From contig CAMAQR010000003.1 of the NCBI GenBank assembly GCA_945860375.1, forward strand, positions 114,351 to 178,350: 64,000 nucleotides of DNA, read 5' to 3'. This document shows, one piece after another, positions 1 to 8,283 of the stretch (position 1 is its first letter; every line of letters starts with the position of its first letter). The notes under the pieces were generated by a model. The model saw only the letters and a program-made list of their open reading frames with translations. It was not told where the DNA came from and searched no databases. The stretch is from Pseudorhodobacter antarcticus (GTDB taxonomy: Bacteria > Pseudomonadota > Alphaproteobacteria > Rhodobacterales > Rhodobacteraceae). Position numbers and translations under genes: made by a program.

Positions 1-304
1 GGTTTTGCACCCCCAGCCAGCGCCGCCAATGCGGCGAGGCCACGTTGCGGATGTTGGTGACGCCCGGATCAGTGCGCTTGCCTTCCAAAAACACCTGCGG
101 CGTGGGCATCCCCCAACGCGCGCGTGTCAACTGCCAGCCCTGCGGCCCCGGACGGATGATCGGGGCGGCGTAGTCGGGAAATATCCCGGCCATTGGCGGC
201 AGATTGCCCGCCAGATCAACCAGATCCTCGCCTTCGGCAACCATGTCGTCAAACACATGCCGCATCGCGTCCTGGCTTTTGGTCTGCGAGTAAAGATTGC
301 ACAT
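1..304 (-). CDS. SRAP-family (YedK/HMCES-like) protein, N-terminal part
   Basis: The 5' part (about 101 residues) of a gene that runs off the left edge. It begins MCNLYSQTKS, so Cys2 is exposed after Met removal; in SRAP proteins this Cys forms a thiazolidine crosslink with abasic sites in single-stranded DNA. Residues 62-68 (ARWGMPT) match the family WG(L/M)xP motif and residues 84-97 carry the conserved TNIRN..SPHWRRWL stretch. The catalytic Glu and His would lie beyond the edge. No strong ribosome-binding site is visible. The start is set by the catalytic Cys, which must follow the initiator Met. Role by family: protection of abasic sites during replication. Confidence 0.85.
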   Translation of the reverse strand, partial: MCNLYSQTKSQDAMRHVFDDMVAEGEDLVDLAGNLPPMAGIFPDYAAPIIRPGPQGWQLTRARWGMPTPQVFLEGKRTDPGVTNIRNVASPHWRRWLGVQN

Positions 305-362
305 GGGACGATCCGGAGAATCACGAAGGCGGGTGAATGGGAACATTGGCAGAACATCATGG

Positions 363-560
363 TTAAGGGAAGGCTTGCTCTGCCCTTGAAAAAGCCACTT
401 CAAGCCTCGCCATTGCTGACCTGAATGAATAGCTGCCAGTTTCCCAGACGCCTTGCAGTTTCAGTTTCCGCTGCGGCTCGCAGGCGATTGGTGACAGCAT
501 CCCGTTCCTGACGTGGGTGCGCTGCGGGTTGCAGAAGAATGTGATGTGGTCCGTTGGCCA
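363..560 (-). pseudogene. IS3-family transposase C-terminal remnant
   Basis: On the minus strand one frame reads FFCNPQRTHVRNGMLSP followed by a Gln/Lys-rich stretch with KLQGVWETG and ends at a TAA. This is the usual C-terminal end of IS3-type OrfB transposases (FYNP.R.H..NGMLSP.EFE). Only about 65 residues remain, there is no start codon, and a TGA at 561-563 cuts the frame from what lies upstream. It is a decayed insertion sequence, not a working gene. Confidence 0.6.
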
Positions 561-839
561 TCAGGCGAACACAGAGCGCCCTGCTTCTTCTCGGGTGCCC
601 GAGCCGGTGATGTTCTGACGCGGGTGCAGGGTGCCGGAAGACAGGTCCCGGCACAGTTTGGCGCCCAAGATCGGGTCGGAAAAGAAGGCGTTGAGGGTGA
701 TCTGGTCGGTTCCCGCCTCGGTCCAGAGGGTGACAAGGTCGAGCAGGTCAGCGCTGTTTTCGTCGGCATCGAGCGATGGGGCGAGCGGGACGGTGACGAT
801 GGAGGCTGTAGAGATATCGGCCGGCTGTAGAACCGGGTT
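561..839 (-). other. Open frame remnant, unrecognised
   Basis: The frame of the transposase remnant stays open upstream of its TGA for about 90 codons, with protein-like composition (for example SADLLDLVTLWTEAGTDQI), but has no ATG and is bounded by another TGA at 840-842. I do not recognise the family. It may be the tail of a gene into which the IS fragment was fused. No intact gene is visible on either strand here. Confidence 0.25.
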
Positions 840-1007
840 TCACATTTAAGCGGTTCAATACCGGCGGCCAAGCCGCGTCAGATTGTCGCTCCGCGCAAAA
901 AAAGCTTTAAATTTCATAGTCATGCACCTGTTACATGCATCGACTAACCGCATGTGCAGTTCGGCTGTGTAATTTCGCGCACCCGCACATTTGGGGTTAA
1001 CTCTGTG

Positions 1008-2132
1008 ATGAATATCAAAATGCTGACCCGCCGCAGCCTGTTGGCTACAGGCGCTGCCGCGCTTGCAATGCCGCTGATCGCGCGTCGGTCCATGGCCTCT
1101 TCGGGCGAAGTGAATGTCTTTGCCTGGGGCGATTATTTCGCTGATGGAAAGATCACCGACGCCTTCACTCAGGCCACCGGAATCAAGGTCAATGTCTCGA
1201 CCTACGGATCGAACGAGGAAGCAGCCTCGAAGTTGCGCGCTGCTGGCGGCAAAGGGTTCGACATCCTGTTTCCTTCGGTTGACACCCGCCCGAACTATGA
1301 CGAAGGCGATCTGCTGGCCGAAATCGACGAAACCAAGCTGAACGTGGCACAAATCGAGCCAGCCCTGTGGCGCTCGTCGTTGGAACTGGGTGCGGCCAAT
1401 CGTGGCAAGCGCTATCTGGTGCCGTTCGACTGGGGCACAGAAGGCATCACTTGGGATTCCAGCGCGGTTGACGTCAAGCCGGGCGAATTGTCCTACGCCC
1501 ATCTGTGGGCCGAAGGCATGACCGGCAAAGTCGCCATGCGCCAAAAGTCGGTTCTGGTCAGCCTTGCCGTCTATTTGGACGCCACCGGCGAAGTGCCGTC
1601 GAACCGTGCAATGGACCTTTACAAGACCGAAGCCGACACCCGCCGCATCTTTGACGCCTGCGTTGCGTTCGCCGGCAAAAACAAGGGCAATATCGGCGCC
1701 TATTGGAACAACGCGACCGAGGCGACCGGTGCCTTTACCGACGCTGCCTGCACCATTGGTCAGACCTGGGACACCACCGGCATCAAGCTGCACACGGATG
1801 TTGATCCAAAGTGGCGCTACGGTGCCCCGAAAGAGGGCGCGCTGGCCTGGATGGACACTGCAGCCATTCCGTCGGGCGCAGAAAACGTTGATCAGGCCTA
1901 TGCCTTCCTGAACTTCCTGATGTCTCCGGAAATCGGCGGCATGTTCGCCAATGCGACCGGCTACAACTCGGCCGCCGTCGGCACCGCTGCGCATTTGTCG
2001 GATGCCAACAAAGAAGCGTTCGCCTTCGCTTATCCGGGCGATGCGATCGAAAAATTGTGGTGGTGGCCGATGTTCACCCCTTGGTTCTCGGCGGTGCGTG
2101 AAGAATACGTTGAAAAACTGACCAACGCATAA
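1008..2132 (+). CDS. Polyamine-type ABC transporter substrate-binding protein
   Basis: A 374-residue exported binding protein of the spermidine/putrescine (PotD/PotF, bacterial solute-binding protein 8) type. The N-terminus has a twin-arginine-like signal (LTRRSLLATGAAALA) and an apparent cleavage site before SSGEVNVFAWGDYF, a typical PotD opening. It heads an operon with one ATPase and two permeases, so it would bind the substrate in the periplasm and deliver it to them. The ATG at 1008 is preferred over an in-frame ATG at 954 because it puts the signal peptide at the N-terminus; 1020 is also possible. Substrate specificity (polyamine or other cation) cannot be read from the sequence. Confidence 0.88.
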   Translation: MNIKMLTRRSLLATGAAALAMPLIARRSMASSGEVNVFAWGDYFADGKITDAFTQATGIKVNVSTYGSNEEAASKLRAAGGKGFDILFPSVDTRPNYDEGDLLAEIDETKLNVAQIEPALWRSSLELGAANRGKRYLVPFDWGTEGITWDSSAVDVKPGELSYAHLWAEGMTGKVAMRQKSVLVSLAVYLDATGEVPSNRAMDLYKTEADTRRIFDACVAFAGKNKGNIGAYWNNATEATGAFTDAACTIGQTWDTTGIKLHTDVDPKWRYGAPKEGALAWMDTAAIPSGAENVDQAYAFLNFLMSPEIGGMFANATGYNSAAVGTAAHLSDANKEAFAFAYPGDAIEKLWWWPMFTPWFSAVREEYVEKLTNA

Positions 2133-2145
2133 TCTTGGACACAAC

Positions 2146-2171
2146 GGCGCGGGAGGTCCCCCTTCCGCGCC
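2146..2171 (+). terminator. Intercistronic stem-loop after the binding-protein gene
   Basis: GGCGCGG (2146-2152) pairs perfectly with CCGCGCC (2165-2171) around a 12-base loop, 14 bases after the stop codon of the substrate-binding protein. Such hairpins commonly stabilise the binding-protein mRNA and reduce read-through to the transporter subunits. There is no strong U-tract, so it is likely a partial attenuator. Confidence 0.55.
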
Positions 2172-2191
2172 GCTTTCATTGGAATCACATT

Positions 2192-3289
2192 ATGGCCTCA
2201 TCTTCTCGCGGCATGGAAATTGCCTTGCGGGGTGCTGCTGTTCGGTTTGACGCATTTCAAGCCGTGCACCCGACCGACCTGACGATCCAGGCTGGAGAGT
2301 TCTTTTCCATTCTGGGCCCTTCTGGTTGCGGCAAAACCACGATCCTGAGGCTTCTTTCGGGCTTTCTGGAACCATCCGCAGGTGTTGTCCACATCGGCGG
2401 GCTGCCGATGGCGGGCATCGACCCGTCAGACCGGCCGACGGCGCTAATCTTTCAAAACCTTGCGTTGTTCCCCTTGATGAAGGTGTGGGAGAACGTGGCA
2501 TTTGGCCTGAAGGTGCGCGGTTGGGACAAATCCCGCCGGCGTGACCGGGCTATGGAACTGCTGGCGATGGTGGCGCTGGACGGGCAGGGCGAAAAGCTGC
2601 CATCGGAACTGTCGGGTGGCCAAAAGCAACGTGTGGCGATTGCGCGGGCGCTGGCAGTGGAGCCCTCTGTGCTGTTGCTGGACGAGCCACTTTCGGCGCT
2701 TGACCTGAAATTGCGCCAACACATGCGGGCCGAGTTGAAGCAGTTGCAGCGCCAAACCGGCATCACCTTTGTCTACATTACCCACGATCAAGGCGAAGCT
2801 CTGACGATGTCTGACCGCGTTGCCGTGATGAACAAGGGCCGCGTCGAACAACTGGGCTCGGCGGACGATCTGTATGACCGGCCTGCGAATGCCTTCGTGG
2901 CAACCTTTGTGGGCGAGACCAACCGGTTGAAGGGGCGTATCGAGGATGTGCAGGGTACTGCCGCGCGCATCGCGACGGCAGAGGGCGCGTTCATCGCGCC
3001 GAACCCGGCCGGCCTGACCGTCGGGGATGAGGCGTTCTTGTTCTTGCGGCCGGAACGTCTGCACCTGCTGACCCAAGGCCAAACCGCACCGAACATCATA
3101 TCCGGCACATTGGTTCGGCGTGATCTCGAAGGTGCGTTCATGACACTGGTCATCGACACTGGGCGCGCGCAATTGACAGTCCAGCGCGTCAATGGCGGGG
3201 GCGAGGTTGTGCCAACCGGGCCTTTGGTGTTGGGCTTTGGCGAGACTGCCGGAATCATCCTGCCATTGGGGGAAACCGCCAATGACTAG
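2192..3289 (+). CDS. Polyamine-type ABC transporter ATPase (PotA-like)
   Basis: A 365-residue cytoplasmic ATPase that drives import through the two following permeases. It has Walker A GPSGCGKTT, signature LSGGQKQR, Walker B LLLDEPLSALD and the His switch THDQGEA, then a C-terminal TOBE-type regulatory domain from about residue 265, as in PotA/FbpC/UgpC proteins. The ATG at 2192 is favoured; an upstream in-frame ATG at 2135 would lie inside the intergenic hairpin, and 2213 is another option. Its last codons overlap the next start by 8 bases, showing translational coupling. Confidence 0.9.
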   Translation: MASSSRGMEIALRGAAVRFDAFQAVHPTDLTIQAGEFFSILGPSGCGKTTILRLLSGFLEPSAGVVHIGGLPMAGIDPSDRPTALIFQNLALFPLMKVWENVAFGLKVRGWDKSRRRDRAMELLAMVALDGQGEKLPSELSGGQKQRVAIARALAVEPSVLLLDEPLSALDLKLRQHMRAELKQLQRQTGITFVYITHDQGEALTMSDRVAVMNKGRVEQLGSADDLYDRPANAFVATFVGETNRLKGRIEDVQGTAARIATAEGAFIAPNPAGLTVGDEAFLFLRPERLHLLTQGQTAPNIISGTLVRRDLEGAFMTLVIDTGRAQLTVQRVNGGGEVVPTGPLVLGFGETAGIILPLGETAND

Positions 3290-4310
3290 GCTGCGCCGCA
3301 GCTTCGGCGGACCGCTCTCGGCGTTGATTGCCCTGCTGACGGGCGTCTGGATGTTTGGGCTTATCGCCGCACCGCAGTTCATCATGATCGAACAATCACT
3401 TTGGCGGATGGAGCGGCCGCCGGGTGCGGCGGAACTGTCGGTACAGATTGACGGGCTGTACAATCGGCTGGATGTGCTGGCGCTTGACCGCGCAAGTGCG
3501 CCCGATGAGGCCAGCAAAGCCGCCAGTGACAGCGCGCGCGCCGAAATCGAGGCCGAGATTGCCAAGTTGGAGGTGCTCGAAAGCACCCCCGTTAAAACCT
3601 GGACGCTGGCCAATTATGGCCAGATGGGGGCTGCGCATACCTGGATCTTTGCCAAGACCATTCTGGCCTCGCTGGCGGTCACGGCCATTGCTTTCGTCGT
3701 CTGCTATCCACTTGCCTTTGCCTTGGCAAAGCTGGAGCCGCCGCGACAGGCGGCGATGATCATGCTGGCGCTGGTGGTGCCCTATTCGATCAACGAACTG
3801 CTGCGCGTGTTCGCCTGGCAGATGATCCTGAACAACAATGGCCCGCTGAACGCGGCCTTGGGAATGATCGGGATCGGGCCAGTTCCGTTTCTGGAAAGCG
3901 GGTCGGGCGTCTTTGTGGCGATGGTCTATGCCTATATCCTGTTCATGGTTTTCCCACTTTATAACGTGCTGGAAACGCTGGACGGCAACCAGATCGAGGC
4001 GGCGCGCGACCTTGGCGCAGGTACGGTGGAGATTCATCGCAGCATCGTTCTGCCGCATGCCCGCCCCGGCATCGCGGTGGGTTGCATCATGACATTCATG
4101 CTGTCGGCAGGTTCCTACGCCGTCCCCTATATCATGACGCGCGGCACGTCAGAGCCGTGGTTCACCCAACTGGTTTACAACCGCTTTTTTCAGGCCACCA
4201 ACTGGAACGTCGGCGCGGCCTATGCCTTCAGCCTGCTTCTGGTCTGCACCGGATTTGTCTTTGGCATGATGAAGCTTTTGAAGGTCCGATTGAAGGATAT
4301 TGCAAAGTGA
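3282..4310 (+). CDS. Polyamine-type ABC transporter permease (PotB-like)
   Basis: A 342-residue inner-membrane permease. A first membrane helix near residues 14-32 is followed by an unusually long hydrophilic, Ala/Glu/Asp-rich stretch (about residues 45-105, likely helical) before the remaining five helices. The coupling loop EAARDLGAG, which contacts the ATPase, is present near residue 240. The start ATG at 3282 overlaps the ATPase stop, and its own stop overlaps the next permease. Family PotB proteins are shorter between helices 1 and 2, so the insertion is noteworthy. It forms the channel together with the next gene product. Confidence 0.9.
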   Translation: MTRLRRSFGGPLSALIALLTGVWMFGLIAAPQFIMIEQSLWRMERPPGAAELSVQIDGLYNRLDVLALDRASAPDEASKAASDSARAEIEAEIAKLEVLESTPVKTWTLANYGQMGAAHTWIFAKTILASLAVTAIAFVVCYPLAFALAKLEPPRQAAMIMLALVVPYSINELLRVFAWQMILNNNGPLNAALGMIGIGPVPFLESGSGVFVAMVYAYILFMVFPLYNVLETLDGNQIEAARDLGAGTVEIHRSIVLPHARPGIAVGCIMTFMLSAGSYAVPYIMTRGTSEPWFTQLVYNRFFQATNWNVGAAYAFSLLLVCTGFVFGMMKLLKVRLKDIAK

Positions 4311-5113
4311 CGGGGCAAGGCAGCGGGTTCGTTCTGCGGGTTTATATGGCGGTATTCTTCACCTATATGTTCTTGCCGCTGATCATCATGGTCGCCGCAG
4401 GGTTCAACGCCTATTCGCCACCGTCGATCACGGTGTGGCAAGGCTTTACCCTGCACTGGTTTTCTGAACTTGCCGCGGACGAGCGGATGTGGACTGGCTT
4501 GCGCAATTCGCTGGTCATTGCGGCGGCGGTCATCGCGATTTCGCTGCCCATGGGGCTTGCCGGGGCGCTGTTGTTGGGACGTCTTGGCGAACGGGCAGCA
4601 GGGTTGCTTTATGCCGTGATGGTTTCGCCCCTGCTGACGCCGGGGATCATCCTTGGCATTTCGACTGTGATTTTCTGGCGCAGTTTCGATGTGGCGGGCG
4701 GGTTGTTCACGACGATTCTGGCGCAGTCGACCTTCGTTGCCTCCTACGCCATGCTGATGTTCACCGCACGTTTGCAGCGGCAGGATCCAACGATGGAAGA
4801 GGCCGCCCGCGATCTTGGCGCCACGCCCTTGCAGTCGTTCTGGAGCATAACCCTGCCATTCCTGCGCCCCACGATCCTGACGGCTGCGGTCATCGCCTTT
4901 CTGCAAAGTTTTGAGAACTATAACACCACCATGTTCGCAATCGGGGGCCAGCACACGTTGGTGACCGAAATCGGATCGCGCATGCGGTTTGGCCTGTCGC
5001 CGATCGTGAACGTGATCGGGATCATGTTCATTCTGGTCACGATCACATTTGCCCTCGTCTGGGGTATCGTGAAAGAGCGCGAACGCCGCGCGAAAGAGAA
5101 AATGGCGTCCTAG
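4307..5113 (+). CDS. Polyamine-type ABC transporter permease (PotC-like)
   Basis: A 268-residue permease with six predicted membrane segments and the coupling motif EAARDLGATPLQSF. It starts with GTG at 4307, overlapping the TGA stop of the previous permease (GTGA), so the two are translationally coupled. It completes the operon binding protein-ATPase-permease-permease. A longer in-frame extension back to 4082 would lie inside the upstream permease gene and is not believed. Confidence 0.9.
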   Translation: MTGQGSGFVLRVYMAVFFTYMFLPLIIMVAAGFNAYSPPSITVWQGFTLHWFSELAADERMWTGLRNSLVIAAAVIAISLPMGLAGALLLGRLGERAAGLLYAVMVSPLLTPGIILGISTVIFWRSFDVAGGLFTTILAQSTFVASYAMLMFTARLQRQDPTMEEAARDLGATPLQSFWSITLPFLRPTILTAAVIAFLQSFENYNTTMFAIGGQHTLVTEIGSRMRFGLSPIVNVIGIMFILVTITFALVWGIVKERERRAKEKMAS

Positions 5114-5137
5114 GTTGAACGCGACGCGTCACCGCGA

Positions 5138-5356
5138 TTGGCAGATCATTTCCGTTATCGCGGGCACGGACGCCGGTTCGGGGCAGTGGGCGCATGGCTG
5201 GCAGCGGGCAAGATGCCATACGTTGAGCAGATGCTCGAAGGGCTGAAAGCGGCGCCGCAGGCCTTCATCCACCCGTTGCGCGGCGAAAACCTTGGCAAGC
5301 GGGTGGTCCGTGTCGGTCCATTGCAGGTGATTGAGAACAAGGAAAACCGCACCTGA
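5138..5356 (+). pseudogene. NADP-dependent oxidoreductase C-terminal remnant
   Basis: The translated frame contains LAAGKMPYVEQMLEGLKAAP followed by QAFIHPLRGENLGKRVVRVGP. This resembles the extreme C-terminus of zinc-independent medium-chain NADP oxidoreductases (YncB/CurA type, which end ...AF..LL.GEN.GK.VV.V). The rest of the gene (about 280 residues) is missing, and the first 20 residues of the frame do not match. A gene fossil between the transporter operon and rsuA. Confidence 0.5.
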
Positions 5357-5870
5357 TATTCTGATGATTCTGACCTCGCCTAACGCGCTGGGCAAAACCG
5401 GCAAGTAGACCAGATGCTGGCTGGAAGAGTTTGCAACATCCGTGTCGCGGTGCGCCGTGGTCCATGCGTTTGGAGCCGGCGTCCCGCCCCCCGAACCATG
5501 CGTGACTTGATGCCGCGCGCCAGCAAAGAAGCGGCACCAATCCGCGACAAGACCAAACAGGTCTTAACCGGACATTCGGCGCTTCAAAAACGGCGACCTT
5601 GAAACCGTCCTTCCTGCAGGGTGCCGCAGAACCCAAAACCCGACATGCCATCTCCGGTTGCGATGTGAATCATGGGACTTCAGGCGGGGAAACACTTGAA
5701 CAATTCTCATCAGAGGCGAACGATGAACGGCACCCAGCGAAATGCCGCCTTGTGGCGATAAACCCGTGTTGCTAAACGCCTAAGCCAAAGCTCGGGGATA
5801 TCCCGAGCATCAGATCAGCGTTTGCGATGCCGCAGGCAGGCCTTTCGGGCCGATTGAGAAACCAGAAGCA
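5357..5870 (+). other. Gap without recognisable gene
   Basis: About 500 bases upstream of rsuA. Short open frames occur on both strands, but none has family-like sequence, a credible ribosome-binding site or both ends. Its position after a gene remnant suggests decayed DNA. The rsuA promoter must lie in the 3' part, but no clear -35/-10 pair is visible. Confidence 0.4.
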
Positions 5871-6605
5871 ATGGCCAAGATTCCAACCTCCCGCGTTGAC
5901 AAACTGCTGTCCTCGATGGGCTATGGTTCGCGCAACGAAATGGCGCGACTGGCCAAGGCTGGCGGTGTCACTCTGGACGCTGTCGTTCTCTTGGACGTCA
6001 CCCAACGCATCCCTGTCACTTCAGATTTGCCAACCCGCATGAAGATCGACGGCAAGGCACTCGATCCCATCGCGGGCATGGTCATTCTCTTGCACAAGCC
6101 TTTGGGCATGACCTGTTCGCACAAGGAAGACGGCACACTGGTCTATGACCTTCTGCCCGAGCGTTGGAAACGGCGTGATCCGGCGATCTCGACCATCGGC
6201 CGATTGGACAAGCAGACCTCTGGTCTGCTGTTGCTGACCGATGATGGCGACCTGCTGCATCGTATCATCAGCCCCAGGCGCCATGTCAAAAAGACCTACC
6301 GCGTCACTTTGGCCCGCCCGCTTGATGGCACCGAAAGCGCGCTGTTTGCCTCGGGTCATTTGATGCTGGCGGGCGAGGACAAGCCGCTGGCTCCTGCCGA
6401 ACTGGACGTGGTTTCGCAAACCGAAGCTTTGCTTCATGTCACCGAGGGCCGATACCATCAGGTCCGCCGCATGTTTGCTGCCACCGGCAACCACGTCGAA
6501 AAACTGCACCGCGAACGTCTGGGCGGTCTGTCGCTGCCGGATGGCATGGCCCCGGGCCAGTGGCAGCTGCTGAGTGACGTTGAGATCGCCTTGATCTTTC
6601 AGTAA
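5871..6605 (+). CDS. rsuA: 16S rRNA pseudouridine(516) synthase
   Basis: A 244-residue member of the RsuA/RluB/E/F family. An S4 RNA-binding domain covers roughly residues 7-50 and the synthase domain follows, with the catalytic Asp113 in GRLDKQTSGLLLLTDDG. EGRYHQVRRMFAATG near residue 190 is the second conserved family motif. It converts U516 of 16S rRNA to pseudouridine during small-subunit assembly. RluE and RluF are close relatives, so exact target assignment is by overall layout (S4 domain, length). It stands alone, with no same-strand operon partner. Confidence 0.85.
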   Translation: MAKIPTSRVDKLLSSMGYGSRNEMARLAKAGGVTLDAVVLLDVTQRIPVTSDLPTRMKIDGKALDPIAGMVILLHKPLGMTCSHKEDGTLVYDLLPERWKRRDPAISTIGRLDKQTSGLLLLTDDGDLLHRIISPRRHVKKTYRVTLARPLDGTESALFASGHLMLAGEDKPLAPAELDVVSQTEALLHVTEGRYHQVRRMFAATGNHVEKLHRERLGGLSLPDGMAPGQWQLLSDVEIALIFQ

Positions 6606-6881
6606 GCCGAAGGCGGGTTGATCTTGACACATGTGGTTGCATGACAGCCATCGCTGTGTGGGTCATGCGCCGTTCATCGACCTGACGACCGCGCGGCGAA
6701 GATGTGTTGGATCTGGGGTCAAAGCTTTGCATCCCGCCGGGTGCGATCCGACAGCCGTGCCGGATCAGCACGTCCGTGCCTCTTGGGGAAAAGCTTGCTT
6801 ATGATGCTCGGTGATGCTCGGGCGGTGATGCCTTTCGCAAACCTGGCGCGGCTTCGTCACATCATCAAAGCCGTTTTGATC

Positions 6882-7562
6882 CTAAAGCAATCCACGCTGT
6901 CGGCAGATTGCCACGGCATGGGCCCGGTTGCGGGCTTTGAGTTTGCCACAGATCGACCGCATGTGCATTTTGATCGTGACTTCGCTGGAGCCAATCGCGT
7001 TTGCGATTTCCTTGTTGATGTAGCCTTCCGACGTCAGCCGGACGATGCCAATCTCTTTTTCGCTCAGGACTGTGGGCTCGCTCGACTTGTTGACTTTGCC
7101 GTCTTTGTGCTCATCGGCGGGAATGAAGATCTGGCCGGACAGCACGAATTCCACCACGCTTGCGAGTGATTTTACCGACATCGTCTTGGGGATCAATCCG
7201 CGTGCGCCATTTTCAACCGCCAGATGAACCAAATCCCGATCAACCTCGCCCGACAGCAGACAGACCTGCGCTGGCGCTGCGGCGTGGATGACTTCGATGA
7301 TGCTTTTCAGCCCCATCATTCCCGGCATTCGCACATCCAGCAACACCAGATCGATATGCACCCCCGAAGACAGCGCCAGCAGTGTTTCTGCAAGATCTGA
7401 GGCCAGCATCGTTTCATAAAAACGCGGCGGCGCTTCCAACGCTGATGCTACGGCCTCTGCCAACAGCAAATGGTCATCCGCAATCAACACAAAGGTTGGT
7501 GACTTGGCGTTTTGAGGAAAATCGCCCCGGATCTCTGGTTGTGTGCGTGGGTGCTCGATCAA
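6882..7562 (-). CDS. LuxR/NarL-type response regulator
   Basis: A 226-residue transcription factor. The receiver has the acidic pair of IADDH (29-30), phospho-acceptor Asp76 in VLLDVRMPGMMG and the conserved Lys in IPKTMS. A LuxR-type helix-turn-helix covers about 163-224 (LSEKEIGIVRLTSEGYINKE). I chose the TTG at 7562 because AGGAG sits 8 bases upstream and no other start has such a site; an in-frame ATG at 7640 would add 26 residues unlike a receiver. It is divergent from the molybdopterin-domain protein and hybrid kinase, a likely partner, though the kinase's own receiver and Hpt domains would mediate the relay. Confidence 0.85.
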   Translation of the reverse strand: MIEHPRTQPEIRGDFPQNAKSPTFVLIADDHLLLAEAVASALEAPPRFYETMLASDLAETLLALSSGVHIDLVLLDVRMPGMMGLKSIIEVIHAAAPAQVCLLSGEVDRDLVHLAVENGARGLIPKTMSVKSLASVVEFVLSGQIFIPADEHKDGKVNKSSEPTVLSEKEIGIVRLTSEGYINKEIANAIGSSEVTIKMHMRSICGKLKARNRAHAVAICRQRGLL

Positions 7563-7788
7563 CTGTACTACTCCTCTTTCGCGCGCTGGTGATCTTTCGA
7601 TCAAAAACAAACGTTTAGATCGCCTTAGGACGCAATGCAACTCGTGTCAACAATACCGATAAACCAATAATATCCTATTTTGGCTGCCCAAGGTTAGCGT
7701 TATGGTGTATTTTCTCGAAAGATAGTATTCATGCGCTGGCGTGCATGTGCGACAACTGTGGCGCATGTAGATTTTCAGGAGATAATTT

Positions 7789-8283
7789 GTGAAACGTCGG
7801 GAATTTGCTTTGTTTGCCGCAGCAGTTGCCGCCGGGATGGCGCGACCGGCTTTCGGGACCGATCAACCGCCGCTTTGGGTTGACGGTGACATCCGCGACA
7901 CGGCCGGCGTCGGCCTTCACGATGCCGACCTTTCTGCCTTGGAACAGCAAAGCTTTGAAACATCAACGACCTGGAACGAAAGCGTTCAACGGTTTTCGGG
8001 CCCGCCGTTGCAGCTTTTGTTGGAACAGCTTGGTGCCGGCCCCGGCAATCTTCGGCTGTCGGCGATCAATGACTACAGCGTCGAGGTTGACCGCAGCCTG
8101 TTGACGGCGGATGCGCCCATCATTGCAAACCGAATCAACGACAAGGCTTTTGGCCGACGGGAAAAGGGCCCGTTCTGGGTGATGTTCCCGTTTAACCAAA
8201 AACCCGAATTCCAGAGACCCATCATTTATGCGGCCTGCGTCTGGCAGCTTTCCAAGATCACGGTTCTTGTGGAGCCTACGTGA
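7789..8283 (+). CDS. Exported molybdopterin-oxidoreductase-domain protein
   Basis: A 164-residue protein with a signal peptide (about residues 1-23, ending ARPAFG) and a compact domain resembling the sulfite-oxidase-type Oxidored_molyb fold (FSGPPLQLLLEQLGA... LSAINDYSVEV... KGPFWVMFPFNQ). It starts with GTG, with AGGAG 7 bases upstream, and its stop overlaps the GTG start of the sensor kinase. The only Cys is near the C-terminus (AACVWQL), not where sulfite oxidase binds molybdenum, so catalysis is doubtful. Coupling to the kinase suggests a periplasmic accessory or signal-input protein; this is inference. Confidence 0.75.
   Translation: MKRREFALFAAAVAAGMARPAFGTDQPPLWVDGDIRDTAGVGLHDADLSALEQQSFETSTTWNESVQRFSGPPLQLLLEQLGAGPGNLRLSAINDYSVEVDRSLLTADAPIIANRINDKAFGRREKGPFWVMFPFNQKPEFQRPIIYAACVWQLSKITVLVEPT

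Noticed and set aside
855..2144. A 429-codon frame antisense to the binding-protein gene
   Set aside because: Its composition (Arg/Gly/His-rich, no family motif) and exact overlap with a well-supported gene mark it as a shadow frame.
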